Both the position numbers and the translations under genes were made by a program. Under the pieces are notes generated by a model. That model saw only the letters and a list, made by a program, of their open reading frames with translations. It was not told the DNA's origin and did not search any database. This document shows, piece after piece, positions 42,742 to 56,345 of a DNA stretch of 64,000 nucleotides. Within the stretch, counting starts at the first letter, position 1; every line of letters begins with the position of its first letter. Where the stretch lies: the NCBI RefSeq assembly GCF_003171515.1, contig NC_089396.1:1426001-1490000 (forward strand). Direction: 5' to 3'. The DNA comes from Pyrenophora tritici-repentis (taxonomy: Eukaryota; Ascomycota; Dothideomycetes; Pleosporales; Pleosporaceae).

Positions 42742-45714
42742 ATGCGGACCGGATGGGTCGTGTGTGCCCGTACAGTCTTACGGCACAATGTAAAGACTCC
42801 ACGCCGGTTGCTGTCAACGCAGACACAGCCTCAACATGACCTGCTTTCCAAGGCGACCCGCAACATTGGCATCATCGCCCACATTGATGCAGTGCGTAGA
42901 ATGCCCCATCAATCATCCAAGCTGCTCGCTGACTCCAGGTAGGGGAAGACAACTACCACGGAGCGTATGCTTTACTACAGCGGCGTGACCAGACGAATAG
43001 GAAGTATGTGAACATATTTTCTCAGTACATAGCCATATCTGCAGCCCGCACATCTCCATCTTACAGACTATTCCTGATTCCTTACACTAAGAATCTCTTC
43101 TCCGTTTTCTTCATTCATGAGAACGGCTATGATTTTTCTTCCCGTCCAACTTTCCGAACATTGCCTGCATTCCTCCTTGGCCTCTACTGGGCTTTGCAAC
43201 AGATGCCGGGAATAGGTCTTTTTCACGGCATTTCTAACCTGCGTAGACGTCGATGAGGGCTCAACAGTGACCGACTTCCTCCCCGCTGAGAGAGCGCGCG
43301 GCATCACCATCCAATCTGCAGCCATCACATTTCATTGGCCTCCTCTCCCACCGAATGCTCAAACACCGCCTCCCGCACTACAACTACCTGAATCATTTGA
43401 CAACGTTCTTCGATCTTCGGCATCACATAACATTAATCTTATTGACACGCCCGGCCATGCTGACTTCACCTTCGAGGTACTTCGTTCGCTGCGTGTCCTG
43501 GATGGTGCTGTATGTATCCTAGATGGCGTTGCCGGCGTCGAAGCACAGACGGAAAAGGTGTGGACGCAAGCAGGGCATTATCACATCCCAAGGATCATCT
43601 TCGTCAACAAATTAGATCGTGTAGGCGCTGCCTTTTCACGGACTGTCAAAGAAATCGGCACAAGGCTGAATGGATGGCCCGCTGTTTGTCAAATACCGTG
43701 GTGGCAAGGTGAAAATGGGGACTTCGTCGGCGTTGGCGATGTCGTCAATTTGCGCGGCATGCTATGGAAGACAGGAGGTGATGGTAGAGATATTCAAGCT
43801 TTCAGTCTAGAGGATTTGGAAAAGACCGATGGGAAGTTTGCTGAAGAGATAAAGAAGGCCAGAATTGCGCTCGTCGAGATATTGAGTGAGCATGACGATG
43901 TGATGGTCGAGCATTTTCTCGAGCACGACGAGGATCATCTGGCCATTTCAGGAATCCAGATAATGCATTCCCTCCGTCGGGTTGTACTACAAGCACCACA
44001 GAAGGTGGTTCCTGTCTTCGCCGGCGCTTCGTTCCGTAACATCGGTGTGCAACCACTTCTCGATTCCGTCGTTGATCTGCTCCCTTCGCCACTCGAACGT
44101 CCTGACCCGGAGATCAGTATAGCAGGTCAGCGCCATACTCTCTCGGCACTTCTGGATTCAGCAGCAGCAGTGGCAGCATCAAAGAAGCCTAGTAAATCTG
44201 GACGGAAACCACAACAGCAGGACAAGGGCTTGGCAATTGCGGAGGTGAAGAACCTCGTAGCCTGTGCCCTTGCCTTCAAAGTCGTCAACGATCCCAAGAG
44301 AGGCGTCTTAGTCTATGTCCGCGTCTACTCCGGTTCTATCGATCGCGGGTCCACATTGTACAACACCAATCTTTCCGTCGCCGAACGCGCACCACGACTG
44401 CTCAAGATGTACGCCAATGATGCCGTAGAGGTAGAAAGCATCGGGTCAGGGCAAATTGGTGTCATCACTGGGCTCAAATACGCACGAACAGGAGACACAC
44501 TCATTGTATACCGTGGGTTGCAGATGAAAGGTACGCCGCCTGGTGCGCTAGATACGTTACAGCTCCGGCCAATTGCCGTTCCTCCACCAGTATTCTTCAC
44601 AAGCATCGAACCGAACAGTCTCAGTGAGCAGAAGCATGTCCAAGAAAGTCTCGAGATCCTGCTACGAGAAGATCCAAGTCTTCATCTTTCAGTCGATGAT
44701 GAATCCGGTCAAACACATCTAGCAGGGATGGGCGATCTGCATCTAGAGATAGCGAGGGATCGACTTCTCAATGACTTGAAAGCAAAGGCAAGAATTGGAA
44801 AGATTGAAATTGGATACAGAGAGACGATCACGACGACATCGACAGAGCCATTCACGTTTGAGCTCGATAAGCTGATCGCCGTTAAACAGGCCAAAGCTGG
44901 TATCACTGTCTTTGTGGAACCTATCGATGACAAGATTATCGTGCCTGGTACCCAACAGGACGAGCAGCAAATACAAGACAGCGTCTTCGAAACTACCTAC
45001 AAGTTACCAGATAACAACACCCTTCACATCGCACATCCCAATCTCTCTTCACACGACTCGGCAAGCCACAAAAATCATATCCCGCCACACCTCTCTCTCC
45101 CAAGCATATTACACTCCATTCAAGCCGGCGCCAGCGCTACACTCGCACGTGGTCCTTTCAATGGCTTCCCCGTCGCAAATACACGAGTCAGTATTCAACT
45201 AGACGCGCGCGCTCATCTTTTCCCGGAAACAACCCCGACTGCTATTTCAATGGCAGTCAGGGCTGCCGTTGGAGCTAGTCTGCGTACAGCATGCAATTTA
45301 GCCCCCACAGTTCTTCTGGAACCTGTTATGAACGTAACCATCTTCGTCAACGAAAACTCAATGGGCGCTGTTGTACAAGACATCTCTTCTTCGCGTGGCG
45401 GTCAAGTACTTTCATTGGACGGTTCCATATCTACTTCTTCTTCCGAAGAGATTGATATACCTCGAATTGATCCAAACTTGATTTACACACCACCTGACCC
45501 CTTTAGCTCCGGTACTGGAGATATGCGGGGTGAAGTCGCAGATGGCCAGCGCCAGATTGTGGCGAGGGTACCATTGAAGGAGATGGTCGGCTACTTGAAT
45601 CATTTACGTGCTTTGACAGGTGGTAGAGGCACTTTTGTGATGAGTGTAGATGGGTTTGAGAAGATGGCGAGCCAAAGGCAGAAGGAGGTCCTTGATGCCA
45701 TGCGTGAGTTCTAG
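42742..45714 (+). CDS. MEF2: Mitochondrial elongation factor G2 (ribosome recycling)
   Basis: A GTPase of 892 residues acting with the recycling factor to split mitochondrial ribosomes after termination. Exons are 42742-42891, 42943-43003 and 43247-45714. The N-terminus ([16 protein letters not shown]) looks like an import presequence. The GTPase motifs are [19 protein letters not shown] (joined across intron 1), [27 protein letters not shown] and [11 protein letters not shown]. Domain II, an EF-G-like [12 protein letters not shown] segment and a C-terminal domain V ([16 protein letters not shown]) complete the fold. Inserted low-complexity parts ([15 protein letters not shown]) are fungal. 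EF-G1 (Mef1) is the alternative, but the insertions favour Mef2. The second intron, 243 nt, is unusually long for this window. Confidence 0.88.
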
Positions 45715-46008
45715 ATAGTGTGAAGTGAGTGTGTCAGACATTTCTTCACAGATGGCAAACCACGGGTTACATAATTGGCAACGAAAGCAAGTGATCTTCG
45801 CATGACCAAATGCTTGTGAGTTTATGTATACGCTTATTAATTCACATGTTCCACATGGAACATCTTTGTCCTTCTCCACTCTCTATGTACTTCCTTACCT
45901 TGCGCTACGATCGCTGACACAGCCCTGCACCACCTACAAAACTCATCTACATACACGCACTGAGACGGTCATATTTAACAAATATACATTCATAATGCAC
46001 CATCAACC

Positions 46009-46338
46009 ATGATGCTGTCGGCACGCACATCCAGTACTCTTATCATTACCATCTGTACGATTCTCTCTATCATCGCCCTTTCCATCATTATCTACCTCTT
46101 TTTTCCACCCTGGAAGCGTCTCAAACCCCTTCCTTCTTCCCGATTTCCTCACGACCGGGAAACTCACGAACTACAAACTTGGCGGAATGATTTGGAGGCA
46201 CAGGCCGCTGCATGGGTCGGAGAGAGGGGTGTAGAGGAACGGCTGGAGAGGAACAGTGGGGCAGGTCTAAGTATCAGAGAGGAGAGGGACAGAGAGTGGA
46301 GATTAGTGAGGGAGAAAGATGGGCGACTTGTTGGTTGA
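46009..46338 (+). CDS. Small single-pass membrane protein, unrecognised
   Basis: A 109-residue open frame begins ATGATGCTGTC. Residues 10-33 (STLIITICTILSIIALSIII) form one strong hydrophobic helix, followed by a PPWKRLKP hinge and a charged, helical C-terminal half rich in Glu and Arg (ERGVEERLERNS). It could be a tail-exposed membrane protein or an N-terminal anchor with a coiled tail. I recognise no family. The strong composition contrast between halves speaks for a real gene, but nothing else confirms it. Confidence 0.45.
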   Translation: MMLSARTSSTLIITICTILSIIALSIIIYLFFPPWKRLKPLPSSRFPHDRETHELQTWRNDLEAQAAAWVGERGVEERLERNSGAGLSIREERDREWRLVREKDGRLVG

Positions 46339-47660
46339 TTGGTACACGCAAATGCATCAACCGCTGGGGGAGGTACAAAGATTTTAGCTATTGATAGTGC
46401 ACACCAACTGTGTGGCAGTAGACCATAAAGCTTGCGGGCCTGAAAGGAATTTCTTGATACACACTATGATCGGCTGGGATCATGATATGCGACATGATGA
46501 TGAGTCCGACGCTCAACGTACTCATTACAACTGCATTGCTTCCTCAGATTTATAAGAAGCGCCATTGGCTCACTGGCCATTAGCGCCAAGTGGAATAGAT
46601 CGAAGTCGAGAGCTTCAGTGTACGTGTATACTATCGGGAGTGAGATATAGATTGGCACGGCTGTAAAGCGTGGGGGAATGAATTCGTTTGTTCTGCCATT
46701 TGCCACGATCAAACTGGTAAACGAGTTAAATGTCTAGTACGCTATAGGAAGTGCGTCAGGATTAAGCTCTTGTAATTGAGCGTATACAAGGCGACTATAA
46801 GCTTCGGTTAGGATATTCAATTGTGAAGCGATATAAGTCAATGATAATCTGTTCACTGAGAGATAGAGCGCGTTCACAAAAGATAAGATGGCCGGATATT
46901 ACTCCAGAATCTCAAAGTCAGACACGCGTTCGATACTTTCCTCATCGCAATCTGTTTAGATTCCTTGTTTTACCTCGTCTCTTCTTTTCCTGGTATCTTC
47001 TTAGTGATATTATTTACTAAATGGTTTCATATCTCCAGCACACCTTTCAATTCCATCCCAGCTCACTCCTGCGTGTCCAGCCCGTCTCCATCATCAAAGC
47101 TCGATTATTTTGCGCCAGTAATAATTTTCCCCTTAAATCAGTGCCAATAAGCTGGTAACACGATTTGAAGATCACCCCAAAAGAGCCCCCTGGATTGGGG
47201 AAACGGGCTATCCATGTAGCATACAGCTGCGTCGTATGGCTATACAGAAAACCACCTGCGTCATTACCAGTGCCTATGTACAGTAACATGTAATCCCCGT
47301 ATTCGTATTGAAGATCAAGCCACATGTCAGGTAGAATTGTTGAAATTGTGCTGTGAGTTCTGCGAGGATGGGAATGAAGGCTAGGTGCCGATTTGCTGTC
47401 TTATTGTACATGCATGCATGGTGTTATGTCGAGGTAGCCGCGAACGCAAAGACATGCAGATGTCCTAATTTTGGATGGCAGAGGAAAGTAAAATTGAAAA
47501 ATGTCTATGGAACAGTTCGCAAATTAGATAAGCGATGATTTTCTAGTTCAATTTATCAATAAACAGCTTGATATACAACGGCTATATACCGTGCTCTCGT
47601 CTACCTTCAAATACAAGCTCCTGATACTACCAATATCAATTTCTTTAACAGTTTGCCTCT
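46339..47660. other. Gene-free spacer
   Basis: About 1.3 kb downstream of the small ORF and of TTI1. A 92-codon minus-strand frame at 47047-47325 (MWLDLQYEYGDYMLLYIGTG) looks protein-like in places but has no known motif or splice partners that I could find. I treat it as unproven. Confidence 0.4.
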
Positions 47661-50600
47661 TCAAACCTTCGCAAAATTCCAGTGTGGTTTACCGACCGGT
47701 AATTTTCCCATCACCATCTGTGACTTCTTCATCCCAGTCTCATCACTACCCCCACGTTGACTCTTCTTATACAATCGCAACCAGACTGCATCTGCATTCG
47801 CGCATTCCAGCGCTTCACGCACATCCGATCTCGCAAGCACCGGGTCTAGCATATTCATCGTGTCCTCGAACCGTTCTTCCCGGATTGTGACGTACTTGGC
47901 GATACTGCATAGTAACCCCACGAGACTGCTCCATATCATACGTGAGGGCGCGTTGACGTAGAGCTCCGGCCTCTCAATGCTCATAGTTTGTTGCGGACGC
48001 ATAGAGAGCCTTTGCATACCTGTCTCAATGGCATTGATTTTCAAAGTCGACGAGAATTTCGTTTTGGTACTAGCTTTGTTGCGGTTTTCGTGTTGCTTAG
48101 TACACTGATACACTTTCTTGACAAGATGCCACGAATCCTCTATCCTGGTCCTCATGAAGTCTCCTGCGTGCTCGCACATGAGTGCTAGTATGTCTAATGC
48201 ATTTGATACTACGTATGCTTCCGGATCCTGAAGTCGAGGTAACAGCACAGGCCAAAGTGTGTTAATCAGTGGTAAGAATGAGTTCTCGTGTTTGGCGAGC
48301 GCGGGGATGGCTGTGCGAAGTAGAGATAGTAGGGAATTGCGGAGCGAAGGAGAATTGGTCGTGAGGTAGTGTTGTGTTAGTTCGGAAATCTTGAGTAAAA
48401 TGGTGAATGTGCGCGGAGCAGGGGGTGGTGGCTCCTCGGTCTGTGGTGGTGGTGGTGGGTTTTCGTCTTCTTCGATTGGTTCTGCCTCAACACCTGTATT
48501 TGGAGCTTTTCCTTCTTTCCAAGGCTGTTGTGGGAATGGCTCCTTGCATGCTTGTTTCTCTTCTGCGTCTCTCTTTCTTGCTTCAGTGTCTAGTCTTTTG
48601 AGTACTTCGACTACGTCGCTCATGCAAATCGCTTTCTTTCGTACATTTCCGTTCTTATTTCCACTGTCCGATTCCAGAAGAAGTTGCGGAGCTTTGGCAC
48701 CCTCCTCTACCATACCTTTCAACACCGAAAACAGGAGTTCGGCAAGCTTAGGATACCCATGATATCTTTCTAAAGCGTCGAATATACTATCTACTAAATC
48801 ATCCAGATACGTTAAGAGAGAGGGGCCGCAAAGTCGCATCATCATGAGCAGAACTTGTGGGGCCTGGGGCGAAACATCTCCGTACGCGAGTTTCAGGCCG
48901 ACTGCGTTGATGACGTAATCCACGTTTTCGACCACAAGTTCTCCTGCGTTGGAGTATCCCGTTGCTTCACCGACAATATTGAGGCAGGTTAGTGCGTGTT
49001 CCCTCAAGGCAGTATTCGAACTGCCAAGATGGTGTAGGACTGGATAGAGGACTTCACTCAACTCGGGACGGAAATCGACTCTATGTCGTTTCGCTTGCAA
49101 AGCCACCGTCTCGAGTGCTAATGCAGAAAAATGCCATGAGGTCTCGGTACCCATATTCCGTTGGTTGAGCAATGTCAAAGAATGTGAATACAGGTCGTCC
49201 AGCAGTTCCTCCCTTGGATTTGGGGTGCCGAAGTCCAAGAAGTCGTCGATAGACGGATTGGACGTTGCTGTGTCTTTGATTAAGTTGATTGACAACCACA
49301 AGCTTGCCAAGCGTGTCTCGACTGTGCCTAGACCAACTGATTGTGTGAGTCTCTGAGCCACACTCAATGCTGAACTCGATCTTGCAAGTTCCTGAATCAG
49401 GATCCTAAACTCAGCCATCATATCATCTTGACCTTTAAATTGTAGACTGAGGGGCGAGAATGATGAAGACTTGGTGGAGCTCAGTGTCAGAGTCCGATCA
49501 GTGATAGCAATCGATGTGTTCTCCTTCATTTCTCCTAAGCCTTTTGCATCGGCGAACACTGCAGATACACCCTCTCTAAGGCCATCGGCCAGCCGCTCAT
49601 CCAGTACTGTAGGGTCTTCCTCGAAAAGTCGAAGTGAGATTGATATCTGCTGTATGATTCGCCGGCGACTGTGGTCATCCTTGGATTGCATCAGCCGGGG
49701 CAGCGCAACAATCCACCCATGCAGAATTTCTCGCAACAGATCCGAGAGCTTCTGGTCTACTGACAGTAGCCTCTTGAGCTGACCTTCGATCGAGTCGCCA
49801 GAGCCTTCGTGACCGGCAAGATTGATGATGGTTTCAGTAGCCATGCTGACGCAAAGGGAAAGCGATGTACGACAATCCTGTATGATGCAGAGACACAGAC
49901 TTAGCAGAGCTTGTCGAACTTCTGGTTTGTCGTGATCGCGAAGCTTGAACACGCTCGCAAGTGCGATTTTGATTTGTGATGTTGTCGCGTGTAGCCATGC
50001 AGTGGACCGCAAGACCTTTGTGTCATCTTGCGATCCTTTATTAGGTGCGTTTTCGGGCAAGTCTTTGGTCTTGATGTCGCTGAGGAGGCGGATCAGGAGA
50101 GATGCAAGTACATGTAAGCCTTGCTCGACAACTCGAAACCCTGGCCGGTTGCTGCTACTGGGAGTCAAGACTTTGGTTATAGATGAAACGATTCTGGGGA
50201 GAAAGCTTGCTAGAGCATCATCGTCGGCCATGGCGTCAATCATTGCCTTGACTGCATGGACGGCCTGAAGCTTGACATTGTTTGAATTGCTGTCTGTAAG
50301 ACTTTCAAGCATGACAAGAACAGCCTCACCCAGAGCGGGTATGTTGGCTGTTGCAGTTATAGCCTGCTGACCCTGCTTCGTACAAGATACTTGGGTCATC
50401 AACTCGGACATGCATTTGAGCGCCAGTGATTGAAGCTCCTCTGACGTGGCAGTTATGCCATTCTCCGCAGACGAAGGTTTTGCCAGGAAAGTGAAGAGAA
50501 TGAGGAGTTGACCAGATAAAGCAGGCTCAAGACCGCCTCCCCAGCCAGCGCTTAGCAATGTCGAGATGCACTCGAGACAGAGCTCCAGTGCGCGAACAGG

Positions 50601-50878
50601 GACTTGTCGTGAAATTCTGAGTACCTGCGAGATTGGAACGAAAGCATATTCAGCTAGTCTTGCGTCCAGAGCACCTGGCCTGCTAGTTACCGACCGAAGC
50701 GTTGTCAGCAAATCAAACAGGGCCTGAGTCAGCTCATTGCGAGCACCAGGCTTTTGCGATAGATTCGCAGTGACTTGGAGAAGGCGGATGCAAGGCTGCT
50801 TTAGCTAGGAAAAGGGTTAGCTTCATAGGGATAAGCATCAGAGCTTCATACCAGCTGAAAGATTTGCTGTCTATCCAT
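47661..50878 (-). CDS. TTI1: Tel2-interacting protein Tti1 (TTT complex)
   Basis: A 1,056-residue HEAT-repeat protein. With Tel2 and Tti2 it forms the TTT co-chaperone that folds the PIKK kinases (TOR, ATM/ATR-type). A nine-codon first exon (50878-50852, MDRQQIFQL) and a 47-nt intron (50805-50851) precede one long exon. Helical repeats run throughout, for example LEPALSGQLLILFTFLAKPS and SALALETVALQAKRHR. Near the C-terminus are a proline stretch (ENPPPPPQTEEPPPPAP), then LINTLWPVLLPRLQDPEAYV and NALDILALMCEHAGDFM, which match the conserved C-terminal block of Tti1 as I know it. The short first exon is supported by the continuous reading QL-LKQPCIRLLQVTANL. Confidence 0.85.
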
Positions 50879-51343
50879 TTTTACTTGTTCTACTCTACAG
50901 CAGACTTGTGTCGTACGTCATGCAGATGAATTGGAGGGAAGTGGGATTGCGAAGTGATTACGTGAAACAACAGAGGCCAACATTCCCGAATTGGTGCAAG
51001 AAGCGGGCAATAAGCTACGCTAGTTTACAGCAACGTGTTGTGGCGGATTACATGCACACACGGAAAAGTGGTTGGTGGAGTGATGTAGGCCGAAGTCAAA
51101 GCTGAAGTCGCGTCGGAAAGGTAACTAACTAACTACCTAGCTAGCGCGTCACTGCTCAGAAAGTCGAAGCCAAACTCCCCCTCAACATCGTCACGTTACA
51201 AACGCCCATCACCACGTCGCTGATAGACTCAACTAGCCGCGTGCGTTCGCGATCGCCTTTGGACGCGCACAATTGCTTCGACGACAAAGAAGGTGCAAAC
51301 ACGACTTGACGACGTCAATTCGCACGCGCAGCAGCCACGCGAC
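50879..51343. promoter_or_regulatory. Divergent promoter region between TTI1 and PDS5
   Basis: 465 bp lie between the two start codons. An ACGCGT-type MluI box (ACGCGTCAC would be expected for fungal MBF targets) is not exact here. CGCGTC occurs near 51110 and GCGCGTCAC near 51143, as possible weak matches for cell-cycle control. Confidence 0.45.
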
Positions 51344-54300
51344 ATGGCGCCTCGCAGTCGGCGCAGCGCAGCCGCAGCCGCAGCCGCTGAGGTGGCTCAA
51401 GAGGAGGAGCAGGAGCAAGAGCTTGCGCAGGAAGAAGACGAGGTTCAGGATGGGCTTAAGAAGCTCAAGTTCAACCAGCAGCTTGTTGGCCGGCCGGGCA
51501 AGCAAGTGAGCGTGAGCGATTTGCTGACGCGACTCAAGACGCTGCTTGACGAGCTTCGGACGATAGATCAAGAGGAGGCGCACAGGGAGTCGCTCATGCC
51601 CGTCGCAGAGTCGCTGGCCCATCAGAGTCTCCTACAGCACAAGGACAATGGCGTGCGCGCGTGGACCGTCTGCTGCATAGTCGACATGCTGAAGCTGTTT
51701 GCGCCAGATGCGCCGTATCCTGCATCCAAGCTTAGGGTAGAATATGACCCCCTATGGTACTGCGAACCACGGCATCGCTAACAATTACCCCAGGAAATCT
51801 TCTCAGTCATCATCCACAAGCTGCTGCCCCTCCTCGCAGACCCCTCTCACCCATACAACAGCCAGCACATGTACATCCTGCGCTCCCTGGCCGAATGGAA
51901 GAGTATCCTGCTCATCAACGAGATCCCCGGCGCCGATCAGCTCACCTCGGCCCTCTTCACCACTTGCTTCGATGTCTTGTCGGGCTCGTCCAAGGGCGAG
52001 GAGCTGAGCAAGAACATAGAGTACAACATGACCGAAGTGCTCTCCACTATAATAGACGAAGCGCCTGGAGTCACACATGATGTAGTCGACGTGATTGTAG
52101 CCCAGTTTCTCTGGGCTGACCCCATCACATTAGGAACGAATGCAAAGGGCAAGAAGACTGCCCCCATAGACGCCAAACAATCCACACTACGTCGCAAAGA
52201 GGCTCCACCCGCCTACAACATGGCCAAGAATGTCTGCAACGCGTTTCCGGAGAAGATGGCTCGCCTCATCGGCAATTACTTTAGCTCCGTCATCGTAGAC
52301 TTCACCAGCTCAGGGACTACCTACAAAGGCCGCTCAAAGGATGATATTGATGATGATCTCCCCCAAGGCCCATCCGAGGATGATCTCAATGAGGCACACA
52401 AAGCGCATAGGTTGCTGCGAGAGCTTTGGAAATGCTGTCCCGGTGTCCTACAGGAGATCATCCCGCATCTACAGGATGAGCTTGCGACGGAGAACGTGCA
52501 GCTTCGACAGCTTGCGACGGAGACGTTTGGGGACATGATATCAGGTATTGGTGCGGCTGGCCCTCCGCCCCTGCCCGAGCTGGACCCAGTCGCATATCCA
52601 TCCCAGAGTTTGTCCCGCTCCGAGCCAGCACGACCCTTTGACTACCTCACCACCCCTGTTTCTATCAACTCCTTTCCCACCCAATACCCTGTTGCATACC
52701 ATTCCTTCCTCCAGCGCAAGAACGACAAGTCCGCCGTCATACGTGCATCGTGGACTACCGGCATCGGCCGCATACTGATGACATCAGCCGGCGGCATCGG
52801 TCTTGATCTTGAAGAGGAACAGAAGCTGCTCAAATACTTTGCCGAGTGTCTGATCGACAGCGACGAAAAGGTACGCCTAGCGGCTGTCAAGGCCGTCGCA
52901 CACTTCGAATTCAACGACATTGTCCGCAAGCTCGGTAGCAACGGCAGTATGGCAGAACCCGGCTCCATTCTTTCCAACCTTGCCGATCGTGTCAAGGACA
53001 AGAAAAATGTCATTCACTCCGAGTCGATGAGACTTCTTGGCAAAATTTGGGGTGTGGCTGCGGGTGCCATTGCAGAGGGTGACGACAGCATCAAGTCACT
53101 ACTTGGACCCATTCCCTCCCGGATACTGGAAGCTTGTTACGTCAACGACCTCGAAATTAACCTTCAGGTTGATTTAGCACTGTACGATTCCTTGCTTCCG
53201 CTTGCGTATCCACCTATGAAGGCAAAAGCAACCCCGGCTGGGAACTCGCAGGTTGTAAAGGACAGCCAGTCCAACACTGAGCCCGGCTACACAGAAGCAG
53301 ACTTGGATAAGATTCGAACTGAGAGGCAACTTGTACTAGTCAACGGGTTGGAGGAGAAGGCCAAGAAGGTTTTCTTTGCTAAGCAAGGCAATCAGGGTCC
53401 CGGCGCCAAGTACATGGAACACTTCCTCAAACTTTGTGAAGAGTATAACGGCGGCGTCACGGACAAGGGCGACAAAGACGTCAAGGCGAAACTAGAAGGT
53501 CTCATCACCTATTACGCGAAGACGCTTCCCGATTCGACTAGGGTACGAGACGATTTGTGGAAGTTTGCCAAAGCTCACGATCGCCGAGCATACACTCTGA
53601 TACGATTTGCCATGGATCCATCTAGCGACTATCGTCGTGTCTTCAGATCAATCAAGGAGCTACGTAAGAGGATCGAGGATGGACCGGGTTCTTCTCTACT
53701 TGACACACTGACCCCACTCTTGTATCGCGTCAGCCTTCTCTGCTACAACAAGAGTCATGTTCCAGCTGTTATCGAGTACACCCGTACCGACGACAAGGGT
53801 CTCGGTGCTACCGCTCATGAGCTGTTAAAAGAGATATCGACAAAGCATCCCCAGGTCTTCTCTACACACGTAAAGGATCTCTGTAAAACGCTCGAGAGTG
53901 AAGCGCCCACAGCCACAAAGCCTAACCCTCCCGGAGCTGTGGATGATCTCAAAGCCTGTGCTGCGTTCGCAAAGAAGTTTCCAACTGACATCCCAATGAA
54001 CGGCAAAGACAGCCGCAAGTTGGTGCAGAGTTTCTTGAATTTTGCCTTCTATGGCGCTCCTCCACAGGCCGCGAAGCATGCCATCACCATCATCATGAAC
54101 AGCGATGATAAGAAGGAGATGCACGCAAGAGAAATTCTTAGCAAGAGTATCAAAGGCTTCCAATATAATGGTGCACACTGGCTCACCAAGCTGGCCGCCC
54201 TCAGTCAGCTAGTTTTGTTAGCCCAGTCTGATTGCGAGGATGAAATGGACGCCATAATTGAAATTGCGATTCAGGAAGTTCTCCAGAAGCCGCATGCGGC

Positions 54301-55951
54301 AATGCCTGACGCTGACGCTGAGTGGATGGAAATACCTGACGATGACATCCAAGGCCGATCTTGGGCGATCAAGATACTTGTCAACAGACTGCGCTCATTG
54401 CCGTCTGATGCTGCCTTCAGCGATGCCGCAGGGAACACGTATAAATTACTGAACCGCTACGTGAAGAACGATGGCGAGGGATCCACAGACGACAGCCCTC
54501 CAGCTGCACACAAGTCTCGCCAACGACTTCTTGCAGCCAACTCCTTGCTCAAGCTGTCGTGCTACAAACGCCTCGATCCTTTCCTGACACCCGCAGACTT
54601 CATCCAATTAGCCCTTGTCACACATGACCCATGCCCACAGGTACGCAAAGGCTTCGCCGACAAGCTAATGAAGTATCTCGGTCAAGGTCGGCTACCTCCT
54701 CGGTTTTACACCATTCTCTTCTTCCTTGCGCATGAACCGGAGAAGAATATCAAGAATAGCACAATGACGTGGATACGCGCACGCCGTGCTGCTTTCGCTG
54801 CACGAAAGGAGACTGTACTTGAGACCGTCTTTGCGCGCCTGCTTAGTTTACTGGCTCATCATCCCGATTTTGACAGGGACGACGATACGCTGAAGCTCAT
54901 GTCAGAGTACATTCTGTACTACTTGAAATGCGTGGCGACCGAGGAGAACCTATCACTCATATTCCATGTGGCTCAGCGTGTCAAAGGCGTTGCTGATAAC
55001 ATTGCGCCATCGAGACAGGCCGACGAAAATCTATACATCTTGTCCGATCTTGCACAAGCTCTCATTCGCTCGTGGGAAGAGCAAAACAATTGGACGATGC
55101 AATCGTGGCCTGGGAAAATGAAGTTGCCATCTGGCATCTTCCGACCTCTTGAAAGTCACGACCGTGCACAAGAGATTGCAAAGAAGATATGGATTGGGGA
55201 GGATTTAGTTGAAGAGTTGGACCCACTCGTCCGAAAAGCTATTCGGAACAAGAAGCGAAAAGCCTCGGACAGTGTCGATAAGCCGCGGAAGAAGACGAAA
55301 GGCGACAGGCCAATCAAGGAAAAGAAGTCCAGGGCAGAGCGCACGACTAAGACGCCCAAGAAGAAGAGAAGAGCTGGCGAAGACGAAGATGCGAGCGACG
55401 TTGAGGGTGCAGTTGCCCCGTCTAGCGGACCACGCAGAAAGAGTGATCGCCGAAGCACTGTGCACAAGAGCTATGTCGAGGTATCGAGTGATGAGGAAGA
55501 TGTTGGCGTTAGAGCTGAAGAAGGTGAAGAAGAAGAAGCGGATGCTTCGAAAAGCGAAGGAGCAGAAGAAAAGTCTTCACCGGCTCCCGAAGACGACGTG
55601 GACATGCGAGATACCGAGGCGGCCGAAAATGAGGTAGAAGCTGCCGGTGATGCGTCGGAGCTGTCGGATCTGGGGCAGTCCTCTGATCCGGAACCCGCAC
55701 CTGAGCCTACTACGAAGAGAAGTACGCGCAACAAGGCTGTCACTAAGAGCAATGGGGTCAAGTCGTCCCCTGTCGTTCAAAAGCGCAAAGCTGCCGAGCC
55801 TGTTGAGGAGGCCACGCCGCCCAAGTCTACAAAGAGTGCAACAAAAGCCAAGGCGGCGAAGGCGAAGGCGAACGGTACCGCAGCAGTAGAATCGAGTCCC
55901 ACTACGAATGGCGCCCTTCCAGTGCGACGTAGCGGACGTGCTCGTGGTTGA
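51344..55951 (+). CDS. PDS5: Cohesin-associated protein Pds5
   Basis: A 1,516-residue HEAT-repeat protein that binds cohesin on chromosomes and controls its release and acetylation. Start ATG 51344; exons 51344-51736 and 51794-55951 with a 57-nt intron. Near the N-terminus KQVSVSDLLTRLKTLLDEL and VRAWTVCCIVDMLKLFAPDA PYP are classic Pds5 blocks, followed by EIFSVIIHKLLPLLAD. HEAT repeats fill the middle (DSDEKVRLAAVKAVAHFEF). The last 300 residues are charged and disordered with several nuclear localisation-like runs (KRKASDSVDKPRKKTKG) and a small RKSDRR basic hook. The length suits fungal Pds5. Confidence 0.93.
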
Positions 55952-56345
55952 GCTCAGCATTATTTACATTTCCTTAGCAGCGTCTTTGAGTTCAATCGCG
56001 AAAGCAGGATACATTGTCTTCCGAGTATCCCATACGATATCACGGCTGTTCAGGAAACAGGTGGATAGGCGATTTTCTAGTTTGGCGTTCTGGATATAGC
56101 ATGTTTTCCTATATCGTGGGCGTCTGCGGAGAAGAAAACATCGTTCGCGATACTATGAATTTGTATAGTTTTCCAAGTTCAACGCCTGGGAGATATCTGC
56201 TTTCCTGTTGTGCAATATGCTACAATCGGCGCACAGGCGTAGTGGGCCGAAACTGTATTTTCAGCGCTTTTCCATCTCAAGGATGTTTCCGCCATTTACA
56301 TCTACTTTACCAATTGCAGCAGGAGTTGAAGAAGTCAAGGTTTTT
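55952..56345. other. Spacer downstream of PDS5
   Basis: About 390 bp, the 3' side of PDS5 and of the convergent minus-strand gene. No gene or repeat seen. Confidence 0.4.

Noticed and set aside
47047..47325. 92-codon minus-strand frame starting MWLDLQYEYGDYML
   Set aside because: Parts look protein-like, but there is no family, no splice partner and no flanking support, so I did not call a gene.
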